Below are positions 45,873 to 55,005 of a stretch of 64,000 nt of DNA, piece by piece; positions within the stretch are counted from its first letter, which is position 1; each line of letters begins with the position of its first letter. The position numbers and the translations under genes are program-made. Source of the stretch: Blautia luti (GTDB lineage: Bacteria > Bacillota > Clostridia > Lachnospirales > Lachnospiraceae). The DNA lies in NCBI RefSeq assembly GCF_033096465.1, contig NZ_AP028156.1:2002501-2066500 (forward strand), given 5' to 3'. The notes under the pieces are model-generated. The model was not told where the DNA came from. It saw nothing but the letters and a program-made list of their open reading frames with translations, and did no database searches.

Positions 45873-46715
45873 TCAAATCACCTCCGTTTTATGACGGGTT
45901 ACATGACAGTTGATATTGACTGCACATGGCATACCTGCAATATGAGTCGGCATTGTTTCGATATTCAGGCCGATAGCTGTTGTCTTTCCGCCAAATCCCT
46001 GCGGTCCGATTCCAAGTTTGTTTACTTTCTCAAGCATTTCTTTCTCAAGGTCTGCATAAAATGGATCCGGATTCTGGGAATCCAGTGGTCTCATCAATGC
46101 TTTCTTTGCAAGAAGCGCACATTTATCAAATGTACCGCCGATACCAACGCCAACTACCATTGGAGGGCATGGGTTAGGACCTGCTGTCTCTACTACTTCA
46201 AGGATAAAGTCCTTGATTCCCTGCAATCCTGCGGATGGTTTGAACATACGGATCTGACTCATGTTCTCACTTCCGAAACCTTTCGGTCCTACTGTGATCT
46301 TAACTTTATCGCCAGGAACGATTTCTGTGTAAATCATAGCCGGTGTATTGTCCCCTGTGTTTCCACGACGTACCGGGTCTTTTACTACAGATTTTCTTAA
46401 ATATCCTTTGTCGTATCCGCGGCGTACACCTTCATTGATCGCATCGGTGAGATCTCCGCCAACAAAATGTACATCCTGTCCTATTTCAAGGAATACACAT
46501 GCCATTCCTGTATCCTGGCAGATCGGCACGTTCTCGTTATCTGCAATATCAAAATTCTCAATAATATTGTCAAGGATACCCTTGGCAATCTCTCCGTCTT
46601 CGCATGCGCGGCATGTTTTGATCGCACATTTTACGTCTTCCGGAAGATGTTCATTTGCTTCGATACAGAGTTTTTCGATGACATCTGTAAGTCTGCTTAC
46701 TTCTACTTCACGCAT
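45873..46715 (-). CDS. fumA: class I fumarate hydratase, alpha subunit
   Basis: A 280-residue catalytic subunit. The cluster cysteines lie in ENVPICQDTGMACVF, GPNPCPPMVVGVG and the ending IAGMPCAVNINCHVTRHK; GFGSENMSQIRMF is also typical. It works with the beta subunit. It follows frdA by about 135 bases that hold two hairpins. Placed next to a fumarate reductase, the expected direction is malate to fumarate. Confidence 0.94.
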   Translation of the reverse strand: MREVEVSRLTDVIEKLCIEANEHLPEDVKCAIKTCRACEDGEIAKGILDNIIENFDIADNENVPICQDTGMACVFLEIGQDVHFVGGDLTDAINEGVRRGYDKGYLRKSVVKDPVRRGNTGDNTPAMIYTEIVPGDKVKITVGPKGFGSENMSQIRMFKPSAGLQGIKDFILEVVETAGPNPCPPMVVGVGIGGTFDKCALLAKKALMRPLDSQNPDPFYADLEKEMLEKVNKLGIGPQGFGGKTTAIGLNIETMPTHIAGMPCAVNINCHVTRHKTEVI

Positions 46716-46740
46716 TCTGGTAAGCTCCCTTCTTTCATTT

Positions 46741-46834
46741 GGGGATATTCACCGGGAGGTGACATATCCCTTTTGCATTATATCAAAGGCTCCCAGTACC
46801 GGTAATCCCTTATCGATACCGGGAGCTCTTTTTT
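46741..46834. promoter_or_regulatory. two hairpins between frdA and fumA
   Basis: GGGGATATTCACC with GGTGACATATCCC (46741-46770) and GCTCCCAGTACCGGTA with TACCGGGAGC (46789-46826). The second has a T-run on the plus strand only. In the operon mRNA they could separate the frd and fum parts or attenuate. Confidence 0.5.
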
Positions 46835-46851
46835 ACATTCTGAGTATCTTA

Positions 46852-48465
46852 TTAGCGCTGTTCGTGACGAGCGTATTTTGGAAGCAGTAATGGAGATACC
46901 TTATCAGTATGTACGCCTGCTTTATCCAGTTCTTCTGCATATTTGTAGATATGGTCGAGGTTCATTTCACCAAGCTCTACGTTCTTGCATTTTGCAGCTG
47001 CTTTTTTACCGGCATTTCTTCCGAATACGATAACATCCAGAAGAGAGTTACCCATCAGTCGGTTTCTTCCGTGGATTCCACCTGCTGCTTCTCCTGCAAC
47101 TAAAAGGTTCGGGATTTCTTTTGTAAATCCATCTCCGTCGATCTCAAGACCACCATTCTGGTAATGAAGTGTCGGATAAATAACGATCGGAACTTTTCTC
47201 ATATCAATGCCATAGTTCATGTACATACGGAACATAGCCGGGATTCTCTTTTCGATGGTTCCTTCACCACCGAGGATCTCGATCATCGGAGTGTCAAGCC
47301 ATACACCTTTCAGTCCGCCAGGAACTTCTACGCCGCGGCCTTCTTCGCATTCACGGATAACACCGGAAGCATTTACGTCACGGGTTTCAAGGGGATGAAT
47401 ATAAGCTTCTCCGTTTGCATTTACAAGCTGTGCACCAACGGAACGAACTTTCTCAGTTACCAGAGCACCCATGATCTGTGATGGATAGATTGCTCCTGTT
47501 GGATGGTACTGGATAGAATCCTGATAAAGAAGGGAAGCACCAGCTCTATATCCAAGTACAAGTCCGTCTGCAGTTGCGCCATAATGGTTAGATGTCGGGA
47601 ATCCCTGATAATGCATTCTTCCTGCACCACCTGTTGCGATTACAACAGTTTTGGCTCTTGCAACAGAATAATCTCCTGTTTCCATGTTAAGAAGAACTGC
47701 ACCTGCAACCTGTCCTTTTTCATCTTTCAAAAGTTCAACAGCTGAAGTAAATTCAACTACCGGAATCTTAAGATTCAGAACTTCATCTCTGATGGTACGC
47801 ATGATTTCTGATCCGGAATAATCCTTTGCAGCATGCATTCTCTTTCTGGAAGTTCCACCGCCGTGTGTTGTGATCATTGTTCCGTCTTCTGCCTTATCAA
47901 ACTCAACGCCAAGGTCGTTCAACCATTTGATCGCATCCGGAGCTTCCATTACAAGTCTTTTTACCAGTTCCGGTTTTGCAGCAAAATGTCCGCCGCCGAA
48001 GCAATCCAGATAATGCTGTACAGGAGAATCGTTCTCTTTGTCAGCTGCCTGGATACCACCTTCAGCCATCATTGTATTGGCATCACCGATACGAAGCTTT
48101 GTAACGATCATAACGTCAGCACCTGCATTATGTGCTTCGATTGCACAGGAAGAACCTGCACCGCCGCCGCCGATTACAAGTACATCTACATCATAATCAA
48201 TTTTTGTAAGGTCAACTTTTTCGTTGATCAGACGGCTTGTTGAATGAAGCATTTCTGCCAGTTCCAAAGGAGCTTTCTGTCCTTTGTTCGGTCCTACTTT
48301 GATTTCTGCAAACGCGTCTGGATTATAATCCGGATGGAATTTCTCAAGAAGAGCGTCTTTCTCTTCAGCTGTCAGACGTCTTGGCTCTGTTGCCATACGC
48401 TGTGCTCTTGTAGCCTCTACCTTTTTGATGGATTCCATCATATTTTCTGGATATGGTGCATACAT
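46852..48465 (-). CDS. frdA: fumarate reductase-type flavoprotein, without the covalent-FAD histidine
   Basis: A 537-residue FAD protein of the succinate dehydrogenase/fumarate reductase family. FAD site VLVIGGGGAGSSCAIEA; substrate and catalytic regions THGGGTSRKRMHAA, QYHPTGAIYP, TEKVRSVGAQLVN, HYQNGGLEID and the C-terminal GGIHGRNRLMGNSLLD. The usual HTxxAxGG motif for covalent FAD is replaced by ANTMMAEGG, so flavin is probably noncovalent, as in L-aspartate oxidase and thiol:fumarate reductase. It pairs with the Fe-S protein just upstream. Fumarate is the likely acceptor given the fumarase genes next in line; another enoate is possible. Confidence 0.83.
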   Translation of the reverse strand: MYAPYPENMMESIKKVEATRAQRMATEPRRLTAEEKDALLEKFHPDYNPDAFAEIKVGPNKGQKAPLELAEMLHSTSRLINEKVDLTKIDYDVDVLVIGGGGAGSSCAIEAHNAGADVMIVTKLRIGDANTMMAEGGIQAADKENDSPVQHYLDCFGGGHFAAKPELVKRLVMEAPDAIKWLNDLGVEFDKAEDGTMITTHGGGTSRKRMHAAKDYSGSEIMRTIRDEVLNLKIPVVEFTSAVELLKDEKGQVAGAVLLNMETGDYSVARAKTVVIATGGAGRMHYQGFPTSNHYGATADGLVLGYRAGASLLYQDSIQYHPTGAIYPSQIMGALVTEKVRSVGAQLVNANGEAYIHPLETRDVNASGVIRECEEGRGVEVPGGLKGVWLDTPMIEILGGEGTIEKRIPAMFRMYMNYGIDMRKVPIVIYPTLHYQNGGLEIDGDGFTKEIPNLLVAGEAAGGIHGRNRLMGNSLLDVIVFGRNAGKKAAAKCKNVELGEMNLDHIYKYAEELDKAGVHTDKVSPLLLPKYARHEQR

Positions 48466-48479
48466 GTTTTACGCCCTCC

Positions 48480-49157
48480 CTATTTCTCAATTTCTCTGTT
48501 GTTGTAAAGTTCCTGCATGTCTGTGATTGGTTTCTGCATGATCTGCTCGATCAGATCATCATATTTACCTTCGTGGATTTCTTCTACACGTTTCTCCAGA
48601 TGTTCGCTCTTAGGCGCGATATATTTACCTGTGAGACGTCTTGCCAGAAGACCTACCATCGGATGGGAAATACCGGCCGGACATCTTACAGAACAGCATC
48701 CGCAGCTTACGCAGTCGAAGGATTCCTCTGCACATTTTTCAAGTTCGCCTCTCTGTGCATATGCGATGTACTGCATTACATTTAAGTCCTGAGTACATGC
48801 TTTTGTACAGGCATTACATCCGATACAGCTGTAGATTTCCGGATAGAGTTCCATCATTACCTGCTGATTCGGTTTCAGGTCTTCGATGTTGTAGAGTCTC
48901 TTATCTGTAGGGAAGAACGGGATGCTTGCTACATACATTCCTTCCTGTACCTGTGTCTGACAGGCAAGACATGTTTTCAGCTCGTTTTCACCTTTGATTC
49001 TGTAGATTGTTGCGCAGGCTCCGCAGAATCCGTGTCTGCAGCCGCATCCTCTCTTTAATGTATAACCGGCATATTCCATGGCAGTCATAATTGTAAGTTC
49101 TGCAGGTACGCTGTATTTCTTACCGAAAAAATATACGTTTACCATATTCTTTTCCAT
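48480..49157 (-). CDS. frdB: fumarate reductase-type iron-sulfur subunit
   Basis: A 225-residue protein: 2Fe-2S domain (GCGCRHGFCGACATIYR, TCLACQTQV), then two 4Fe-4S motifs (CIGCNACTKACTQDLN, CVSCGCCSVRCPAGI). It resembles TfrB/FrdB but lacks the C-terminal Cys-rich HdrB-like domain of methanogen TfrB; HdrB is a separate protein in this operon. It should connect the Hdr/Flx complex to the flavoprotein. No membrane anchor subunit is encoded, so the reductase is soluble. Confidence 0.86.
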   Translation of the reverse strand: MEKNMVNVYFFGKKYSVPAELTIMTAMEYAGYTLKRGCGCRHGFCGACATIYRIKGENELKTCLACQTQVQEGMYVASIPFFPTDKRLYNIEDLKPNQQVMMELYPEIYSCIGCNACTKACTQDLNVMQYIAYAQRGELEKCAEESFDCVSCGCCSVRCPAGISHPMVGLLARRLTGKYIAPKSEHLEKRVEEIHEGKYDDLIEQIMQKPITDMQELYNNREIEK

Positions 49158-49242
49158 TTGAGATTACCAGTCCTTTCTATATATATCATCTGTCGTCAGC
49201 AGCACATACAAGCTCGAATCCGCTACGCTACTTCTCGCTTGA

Positions 49243-49293
49243 GGGCGTTCGCCCTACAGAATGTTCTGTGAAAGAATGCTTATATGCAAGCAT
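49243..49293. repeat. three adjacent hairpins in a gap inside the operon
   Basis: GGGCGTTCGCCC (49243-49254), ACAGAATGTTCTGT (49256-49269) and ATGCTT-ATATGC-AAGCAT (49276-49293) fill part of a 178-base gap between flxA and frdB. The rest of the operon has gaps of 0-15 bases down to frdA, so the gap is unusual and may mark an mRNA processing site. Confidence 0.6.
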
Positions 49294-49335
49294 GACGCAT
49301 TCCTTCACATCACTTTCTGCACTGCTCATTGCTTA

Positions 49336-50190
49336 TCAATATTCTGCAGGTAATTCATCAATCTCGTCGCATCTGAATACCGGACCGTCTTTGCAGACGT
49401 ATTTGGAACCGATATTGCAACGGCCGCATTTACCGATACCGCATTTCATACGAAGCTCCAGAGTTGTGTAAACCTGTTCTCTGGAGAAGCCCAGTTCTTC
49501 CAGTCCTGCAAGAACGAACTTGATCATGATGGGCGGTCCGCAGACAAGTGCTGTTTTGTTTGTATCGAATCCAATCTCTTTCAGATAAGAAGGAACGAAT
49601 CCAACGTGTCCGTCCCAGCCTTCCTGTTCACGGTCGATTGTCAGATAAACATTAACTCCCTCTGCTTTCATCCAGACTTCCTGGATTTCTTTTAACTGTA
49701 CCAGGTCATCTGCGGAACGGGAACCATAGAGGATATCTACTGTTCCGTAATCTGCACGGTTATCCAGTACATAGTTGATAACAGAACGAAGAGGTGCAAG
49801 TCCGATACCACCTGCGATAAACAGAAGGTTTTTACCTTTTAATTTATCTTCTACAGGGAAATGATTTCCGTATGGTCCACGAACTGTGATCTCATCTCCA
49901 ACCTGAAGGCTGTGGAGATAATCGGTCAGTGCACCGCACTTCTTGATACTGAATTCCTGATATTCTTTATTTGTAGGTGAAGAAGTAATGGAAAACATAC
50001 CTTCACTTACACCTGGTGCGCAGACCATTGCACACTGGCCAGGCATATGTTCAAAAAGTTTTCCTCCTTCAGGAGCGTTTACACGGAATGTTTTAACATC
50101 CGGTGTCTCCTGACGGATATCTGTGATCACACCAACCTTCGGGATCAGTGTGTCTAATGTGTAGTTTTTATGGCAGGTACATTCGCTCAT
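49336..50190 (-). CDS. flxA: FAD/NAD(P)-binding reductase subunit, FlxA-like
   Basis: A 284-residue ferredoxin-NADP-reductase-like protein. FAD-binding PGQCAMVCAPG, NAD-binding LLFIAGGIGLAPLRS and ALVCGPPIMIKFVLAGL, and the C-terminal 2Fe-2S ligands KCGIGKCGRCNIG with C further on. It is the NADH entry point in FlxABCD-HdrABC complexes. It begins where flxB ends (shared base at 50190). Confidence 0.88.
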   Translation of the reverse strand: MSECTCHKNYTLDTLIPKVGVITDIRQETPDVKTFRVNAPEGGKLFEHMPGQCAMVCAPGVSEGMFSITSSPTNKEYQEFSIKKCGALTDYLHSLQVGDEITVRGPYGNHFPVEDKLKGKNLLFIAGGIGLAPLRSVINYVLDNRADYGTVDILYGSRSADDLVQLKEIQEVWMKAEGVNVYLTIDREQEGWDGHVGFVPSYLKEIGFDTNKTALVCGPPIMIKFVLAGLEELGFSREQVYTTLELRMKCGIGKCGRCNIGSKYVCKDGPVFRCDEIDELPAEY

Positions 50191-51221
50191 TATTTTTCAC
50201 CTCCCTGATTTTCAAAAGCTTTGATGACTTTTACGATATTTAAGGATGATGGGCATTTCTCAACGCAGCGGCCGCATCCTACACATGAGAACATTCCATT
50301 GTTGTTTACCGGATAGTAAACAAGTTTATGCATGAATCTCTGACGGAAACGCTGCATCTGGCTGTTACGGTTATTTCCGTGTGCCATCATTGTAAAGTCA
50401 GAGTACATACAGGAATCCCAGCAGCGGTAACGCTGTACGCCGTGTCCTGTGTCATAATCTTTGATATCATAGCACTGGCAGGTAGGGCATACAAATGTAC
50501 AGGTACCACATGCCAGACATGGTTTATAAAGTTCTTCCCATACAGGAGAATTGAAACGATCCATGTAATCTTCCTGTCCCCATCCTTCCAGAGAAAGATT
50601 AGAGTACGGAAGCTTCTCTACGATTGCGCGAATCACAGCTTTCTCTTCTTCTACTTTTGCTTCGTCAGCATCGTTGAGAAGTTCTGCAACTGCTTTTGTA
50701 AGGGCTTCCCCTTTCTCTGTAAGAGGTTTCCAGTAAAGCTCTCCCTCGATCATCCATGTTGCAACATCTGCAACAGGGTCTGCGCAGTCAATACCGAATA
50801 CTTTACAGAAACAGCTTTCTTCCGGCTCATGGCATGCAAGTGCTACAATCGTACCATGATCTCTTCTGGCTGCATAGAAAGTATCGATCGGATCACTTAA
50901 GAACACGTTATCCAGTACTTTTACACCCTGGATATCGCAGGCTTTCATTCCGAACACAACAAAGTTCTTTTCCTGTAATGCCTGTGGCTCAATGGAGATA
51001 TTCTTCTCCTCTTTCTTACAGGTGTAGAGGTTTTCGCTCTGTGGAAAAAAAGCATCTTTTGGTGATTTTACAGTTTTTAAAGTATCAAGACAAACTTCTG
51101 CATCTTCGCTCCATGCTTTGAAGTTTACCTGATCACTGACTTTGACCGGTAAATATAAATCCTGATCTGCGGCAATCTTCTGGAATAATGCCTGCAGATT
51201 CTCTGCTGCTATCTTATACAT
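50190..51221 (-). CDS. flxB: 4Fe-4S protein, FlxB-like (AsrA/HydB family)
   Basis: A 343-residue protein with two ferredoxin motifs near the C-terminus (CLACGTCTFVCPTCQC and CVGCGRCVEKCP), plus the middle signature FGMKACDIQGVKVLD and the Cys-rich HEPEESCFCKVFG. It matches the sulfite-reductase-A/hydrogenase-beta family used as electron carriers between FlxA and Hdr. Tight packing with flxC (three bases). Confidence 0.85.
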   Translation of the reverse strand: MYKIAAENLQALFQKIAADQDLYLPVKVSDQVNFKAWSEDAEVCLDTLKTVKSPKDAFFPQSENLYTCKKEEKNISIEPQALQEKNFVVFGMKACDIQGVKVLDNVFLSDPIDTFYAARRDHGTIVALACHEPEESCFCKVFGIDCADPVADVATWMIEGELYWKPLTEKGEALTKAVAELLNDADEAKVEEEKAVIRAIVEKLPYSNLSLEGWGQEDYMDRFNSPVWEELYKPCLACGTCTFVCPTCQCYDIKDYDTGHGVQRYRCWDSCMYSDFTMMAHGNNRNSQMQRFRQRFMHKLVYYPVNNNGMFSCVGCGRCVEKCPSSLNIVKVIKAFENQGGEK

Positions 51222-51224
51222 ACA

Positions 51225-52199
51225 TTATCCCCTTTCTGCCACGATACTCGGCTCAACATCTTCAAATGTAAAGTTTGTAAGAGGTCCCTTGGATGTTGAA
51301 TCCTCTCCTGCCTGATATTCACCATAGAATGTATCAATATCTTTGATAAATTTACGATTGAACAGATGAAGCGGAATTCCCTGAGGACATACTCTGCTGC
51401 ATTCGCCGCAGTCTGTACATCTTCCTGCCACATGGAATGCACGGATGATATGGAACATCTTCTCTTCGAAAGAGTCCACGTTTGCTTTCTGCGCACTGTC
51501 AAACTTATTGCTGTCGAATACACATTTACGGCAGCTGCATGCAGGACAGACATTACGGCAGGCATTGCAGCGGATACATTTGCTTAACTGGCTCTGGAAG
51601 AATGCAAATTTTTCTTCCGGGCTCATTGCTTCGATCTTCTCTACTTCTGCAAAACGATCTGCATCTTTTGTGTCTTTGGACTCACCGATAAGTTCATCAT
51701 AAATCTTATGTTCTTTTCCTTTACATACGTGACATCTTTCAAGCATTGCATCTTTGTATGCACAGGTCTTCTCACCATAGATTGTCTGAATAGTCAGTGT
51801 TTCTGCCTCATCTGTGATCTCTGCACCGGAAATGCTTTCGATACCTTTGATTCCCTGTTTGCGGATTCTCTCGATATCCAGTTTTCCTTTACATCCAACA
51901 CCAATGATATAAGCTTTCTCACGGTCTACACGATGCTCTTTGATCAGCTGATTAAAGCTGTATGTATCACATGGTTTTAAACAAACCAGTGTCTTGCCTT
52001 CCAGTTTGGAAGCTTCGATCATATATTTGCTTAAGTTTGCACCGCAGAATCCGTTATATACAAAATCTTTCAGAGATTCTTCTGTTTCAAAGTAAGCCGG
52101 TTCCGGATTGTAAGGCAGATCTCCGGCTTTCCATCCCAGAACTCTTGCAACTGTACCGTCAGCAAGCAGTTCTTTTGCACGATTTATCAGCTCCTGCAT
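51225..52199 (-). CDS. flxC: 4Fe-4S protein, FlxC-like (F420-dehydrogenase-beta family)
   Basis: A 324-residue protein with the FrhB-like core (CLKPCDTYSFNQLIKEH, IIGVGCKGKLD) and Cys-rich motifs CIRCNACRNVCPACSC and CTDCGECSRVCPQGIP. It overlaps the start of flxB closely and the end of flxD by 13 bases. In Flx systems it relays electrons to FlxD and HdrA. Another use, such as formate or F420-like oxidation, is less likely here. Confidence 0.84.
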   Translation of the reverse strand: MQELINRAKELLADGTVARVLGWKAGDLPYNPEPAYFETEESLKDFVYNGFCGANLSKYMIEASKLEGKTLVCLKPCDTYSFNQLIKEHRVDREKAYIIGVGCKGKLDIERIRKQGIKGIESISGAEITDEAETLTIQTIYGEKTCAYKDAMLERCHVCKGKEHKIYDELIGESKDTKDADRFAEVEKIEAMSPEEKFAFFQSQLSKCIRCNACRNVCPACSCRKCVFDSNKFDSAQKANVDSFEEKMFHIIRAFHVAGRCTDCGECSRVCPQGIPLHLFNRKFIKDIDTFYGEYQAGEDSTSKGPLTNFTFEDVEPSIVAERG

Positions 52200-52630
52200 C
52201 TTAAATCCTCCAATCTTACGTTCTTACCGAGTGAATGGATCTTCTCTACAAACTCATTCATAGTCTGGGAGAATTTCACACCTTCAGCAGCGGAAACCCA
52301 TTCTACTCGTGTTCTTCCGTTTTCCACACCGATGTAGTCGAGCATGGAGAAAAGAAGTGTCATACGTCTTCTTGCATAGTAGTTACCTGTGCTGTAATGA
52401 CAGTCTCCAGGATGACATCCACACATGATCACACCGTCAGCACCTTTCTCAAAAGCACGGAGGATGAACATTGGATTGACACGGCAGGAACATGGAACAC
52501 GGATAATCTTTACGTCAGCCGGGTAAGAAAGACGGCTGCTTCCTGCAAGGTCTGCACCTGCGTAACTACACCAGTTACAGCAGAATGCTACAATCTTAGG
52601 TCTGAATTCTTCGTTTGTTTCTATCGACAT
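52187..52630 (-). CDS. flxD: MvhD/FlxD-type iron-sulfur subunit
   Basis: 147 residues from the ATG at 52630, with GGAGGT upstream and a ten-base overlap with the end of hdrA. Conserved Cys pattern CCNWCSYAGAD, PCSCRVNP, MCGCHPGDCHY, the MvhD/FrhG-like delta subunit that docks NADH- or hydrogen-linked modules to HdrA. Confidence 0.9.
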   Translation of the reverse strand: MSIETNEEFRPKIVAFCCNWCSYAGADLAGSSRLSYPADVKIIRVPCSCRVNPMFILRAFEKGADGVIMCGCHPGDCHYSTGNYYARRRMTLLFSMLDYIGVENGRTRVEWVSAAEGVKFSQTMNEFVEKIHSLGKNVRLEDLRCRS

Positions 52631-54609
52631 ATTGCATCTACCTCCGCGATAATCTGTCTGTTGGAAAAGCCTTGCAGATCCATAGCACCAGATGGGCAGG
52701 CTACTGTACAAGCGCCGCATCCCTGGCAAAGTGCTGTATTTACAACGGCTACTCTTCTTGTTTCACGGATACCGTGGTCATTTACCTGTTTATCCTCATA
52801 GGAAATTGCTCCATATGGGCAGACATTTGCACATGTAGAACATCCGTTACATAACAGTTCATCGGATTTTGCTGTACATGGGTTGGTTGTCAGTTTATCT
52901 TTGGCAAGAAGGCCGATTGCCTTAACTGCTGCTGCGCCAGCCTGTGCAACTGTCTCCGGAATATCTTTCGGTCCCTGGCATACACCGGAAAGGAAGATAC
53001 CTGCTGTAGGAGATTCTACAGGACGGAGTTTTGCATGGGCTTCTGTGAGGAAGTTGTTTGTATCAATACTTGCTGTAAGCATAGTAGCGATTTTACGAAC
53101 ATCCGGGTTCGGTTCAATGGCTGTTGCAAGAACGACCATATCTGCTTTCTTAAGGATTTGTTTGTTGTCGATCAGGTCAGATCCCTGTACAAGAAGGCTT
53201 CCGTCCGGCTGTGGAATAACTTTTCCTACCTGGCCTTTGATGTAGTTTACGCCGTACTGTTCTACGGCTCTTCTGTAGAACTCATCGAAGTTTTTACCTG
53301 GAGTACGGACATCAATATAGAATACGGTTACATTTGTATCCGGATATTTATCACGGATCAGCATTGCATGTTTTGCTGTGTACATACAGCAGATCTTGGA
53401 GCAATATGGTTTTCCTCTGTCGTCGGAGCAACGGCTTCCAACACACTGGATGAATACCAGTTCCTTCGGAGCTTTTCCATCGGAAAGACGCTCTAAGTGT
53501 CCTTTTGTAGGACCTGCTGCGTTCATGATACGTTCCAGTTCCAGGGATGTGATAACATCTTTACTCTGGCTGTACGCATATTCATCATATTTGTCAAGTT
53601 TGATGGTATCAAAACCTGTAGCAACTACGATTGCACCGTATTTCTGTGTTACGATCTCATCCTGCTGATCGTAATCAATGGCTCCTGCCTGACATACTTT
53701 GGAGCAGACACCACATTTTCCTGTTTTAAATTTCAGACAGTTCTCACGGTCGATAACCGGAACATTCGGGATTGCCTGTGCAAATGGAGTGTAAATAGCA
53801 GTTCTGTTATTTAATCCTCTGTTAAATTCGTTCGGAATCTTCTTGGACGGACATTTTTCCTGGCAGACACCGCAGCCTGTACATTTGTCCATATTTACAC
53901 TTCTTGCTTTCTTTCTGATATCAACGGTGAAATCACCTACGAAACCGCTGACATGTTCTACTTCACTGTATGTATAAATATTGATCTTCTCATGTGCTGC
54001 TGCCTCTACCATCTTAGGTGTGAGGATACATGCAGAACAGTCAAGTGTCGGGAATGTTTTATCAAGCTGTGACATTCTTCCACCGATACTTGGAGTCTTC
54101 TCTACGATATCTACTTCATATCCTGCATCTGCGATATCCAGGGCTGTCTGGATTCCGGCAATACCGCCGCCGATGATCAGGGCTCTCTTTGTAACACGGC
54201 TCTCTCCTGGCTGAAGAGGTGTGTTTAAGTTTACTTTTGCGATTGCTGCCCTGGCAAGGATCACGGCCTTCTTTGTAGCCTCTTCCATATCCTTGTGGAT
54301 CCAGGAACAATGCTCACGGATATTTGCAATCTCCACCATGTATGGATTCAGGCCAGCTCTTTCAGCTGCTTTTCTGAATGTTGCCTCATGCATACGTGGA
54401 GAGCATGAACAGACAACAACGCCTGTCAGGTTTTTCTCTTTAATGGCTTCCTGAATTTTAGCCTGGCCTGCTTCTGAGCACATGTACTGGTAGTCTTCTG
54501 CATGAACGACACCCGGCTCTTTGGCAGCTAATTCAACAACTTTTTTTACATCTACCGTAGCGGCGATATTACTTCCGCAATGACAGACAAATACACCAAT
54601 TCTCTGCAC
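52621..54609 (-). CDS. hdrA: heterodisulfide reductase-like subunit A
   Basis: A 662-residue flavin and Fe-S protein that in methanogens and relatives bifurcates electrons. N-terminal cluster GVFVCHCGSNIAA and CSCSPRMHE, FAD site ALIIGGGIAGIQTALDIA, TLDCSACILTPKMVE, and four ferredoxin motifs: CTGCGVCQEKCP, CGVCSKVCQ, CNGCSTCANVCPYGA and CQGCGACTVACPSGA. Bacterial HdrA in Flx operons is proposed to send electrons from NADH to ferredoxin and to a disulfide. It is the core of the bifurcation hypothesis here. Confidence 0.93.
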   Translation of the reverse strand: MQRIGVFVCHCGSNIAATVDVKKVVELAAKEPGVVHAEDYQYMCSEAGQAKIQEAIKEKNLTGVVVCSCSPRMHEATFRKAAERAGLNPYMVEIANIREHCSWIHKDMEEATKKAVILARAAIAKVNLNTPLQPGESRVTKRALIIGGGIAGIQTALDIADAGYEVDIVEKTPSIGGRMSQLDKTFPTLDCSACILTPKMVEAAAHEKINIYTYSEVEHVSGFVGDFTVDIRKKARSVNMDKCTGCGVCQEKCPSKKIPNEFNRGLNNRTAIYTPFAQAIPNVPVIDRENCLKFKTGKCGVCSKVCQAGAIDYDQQDEIVTQKYGAIVVATGFDTIKLDKYDEYAYSQSKDVITSLELERIMNAAGPTKGHLERLSDGKAPKELVFIQCVGSRCSDDRGKPYCSKICCMYTAKHAMLIRDKYPDTNVTVFYIDVRTPGKNFDEFYRRAVEQYGVNYIKGQVGKVIPQPDGSLLVQGSDLIDNKQILKKADMVVLATAIEPNPDVRKIATMLTASIDTNNFLTEAHAKLRPVESPTAGIFLSGVCQGPKDIPETVAQAGAAAVKAIGLLAKDKLTTNPCTAKSDELLCNGCSTCANVCPYGAISYEDKQVNDHGIRETRRVAVVNTALCQGCGACTVACPSGAMDLQGFSNRQIIAEVDAICR

Positions 54610-54615
54610 GCTGGC

Positions 54616-55005
54616 TTACCTCCTGTATCTTCTGAATGCACTTACCAAAAGCTGCTGTGGCAGTTCCGGATCAAGAAGCTGTGGTATCTCATCTGCTTTC
54701 AGATAATCGCCACCTTTTTCACGGACAACTAACTGTCTTGCTGCATCGATGATCTTTCCCGGTTTTACATCTCTTGGACAACGCTCTACACAGGCGAAGC
54801 AGGAAAGGCATTTCCAGAGAGACTTTGAATTGACAAGTGCTTCGATATCTTCATTTACAACATAGGATACAAACTGATGTGGCTTGATATCCATTTCATT
54901 GAAAGATGGGCAGGTAGCAGAACATTTTCCACATTTCATACATTTCAGCGGATTGGTTCCGGAGATCTCTTTGATCTTTTCTGCTGCTGAATGCTGGTTT
55001 CTCAT
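54616..55005 (-). CDS. hdrC: heterodisulfide reductase-like subunit C
   Basis: A 129-residue 4Fe-4S protein with CMKCGKCSATCPSFN and CLSCFACVERCPRDV, the two clusters that pass electrons between HdrA and HdrB. The ATG overlaps the hdrB stop by four bases. hdrA follows six bases later. Confidence 0.92.
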   Translation of the reverse strand: MRNQHSAAEKIKEISGTNPLKCMKCGKCSATCPSFNEMDIKPHQFVSYVVNEDIEALVNSKSLWKCLSCFACVERCPRDVKPGKIIDAARQLVVREKGGDYLKADEIPQLLDPELPQQLLVSAFRRYRR

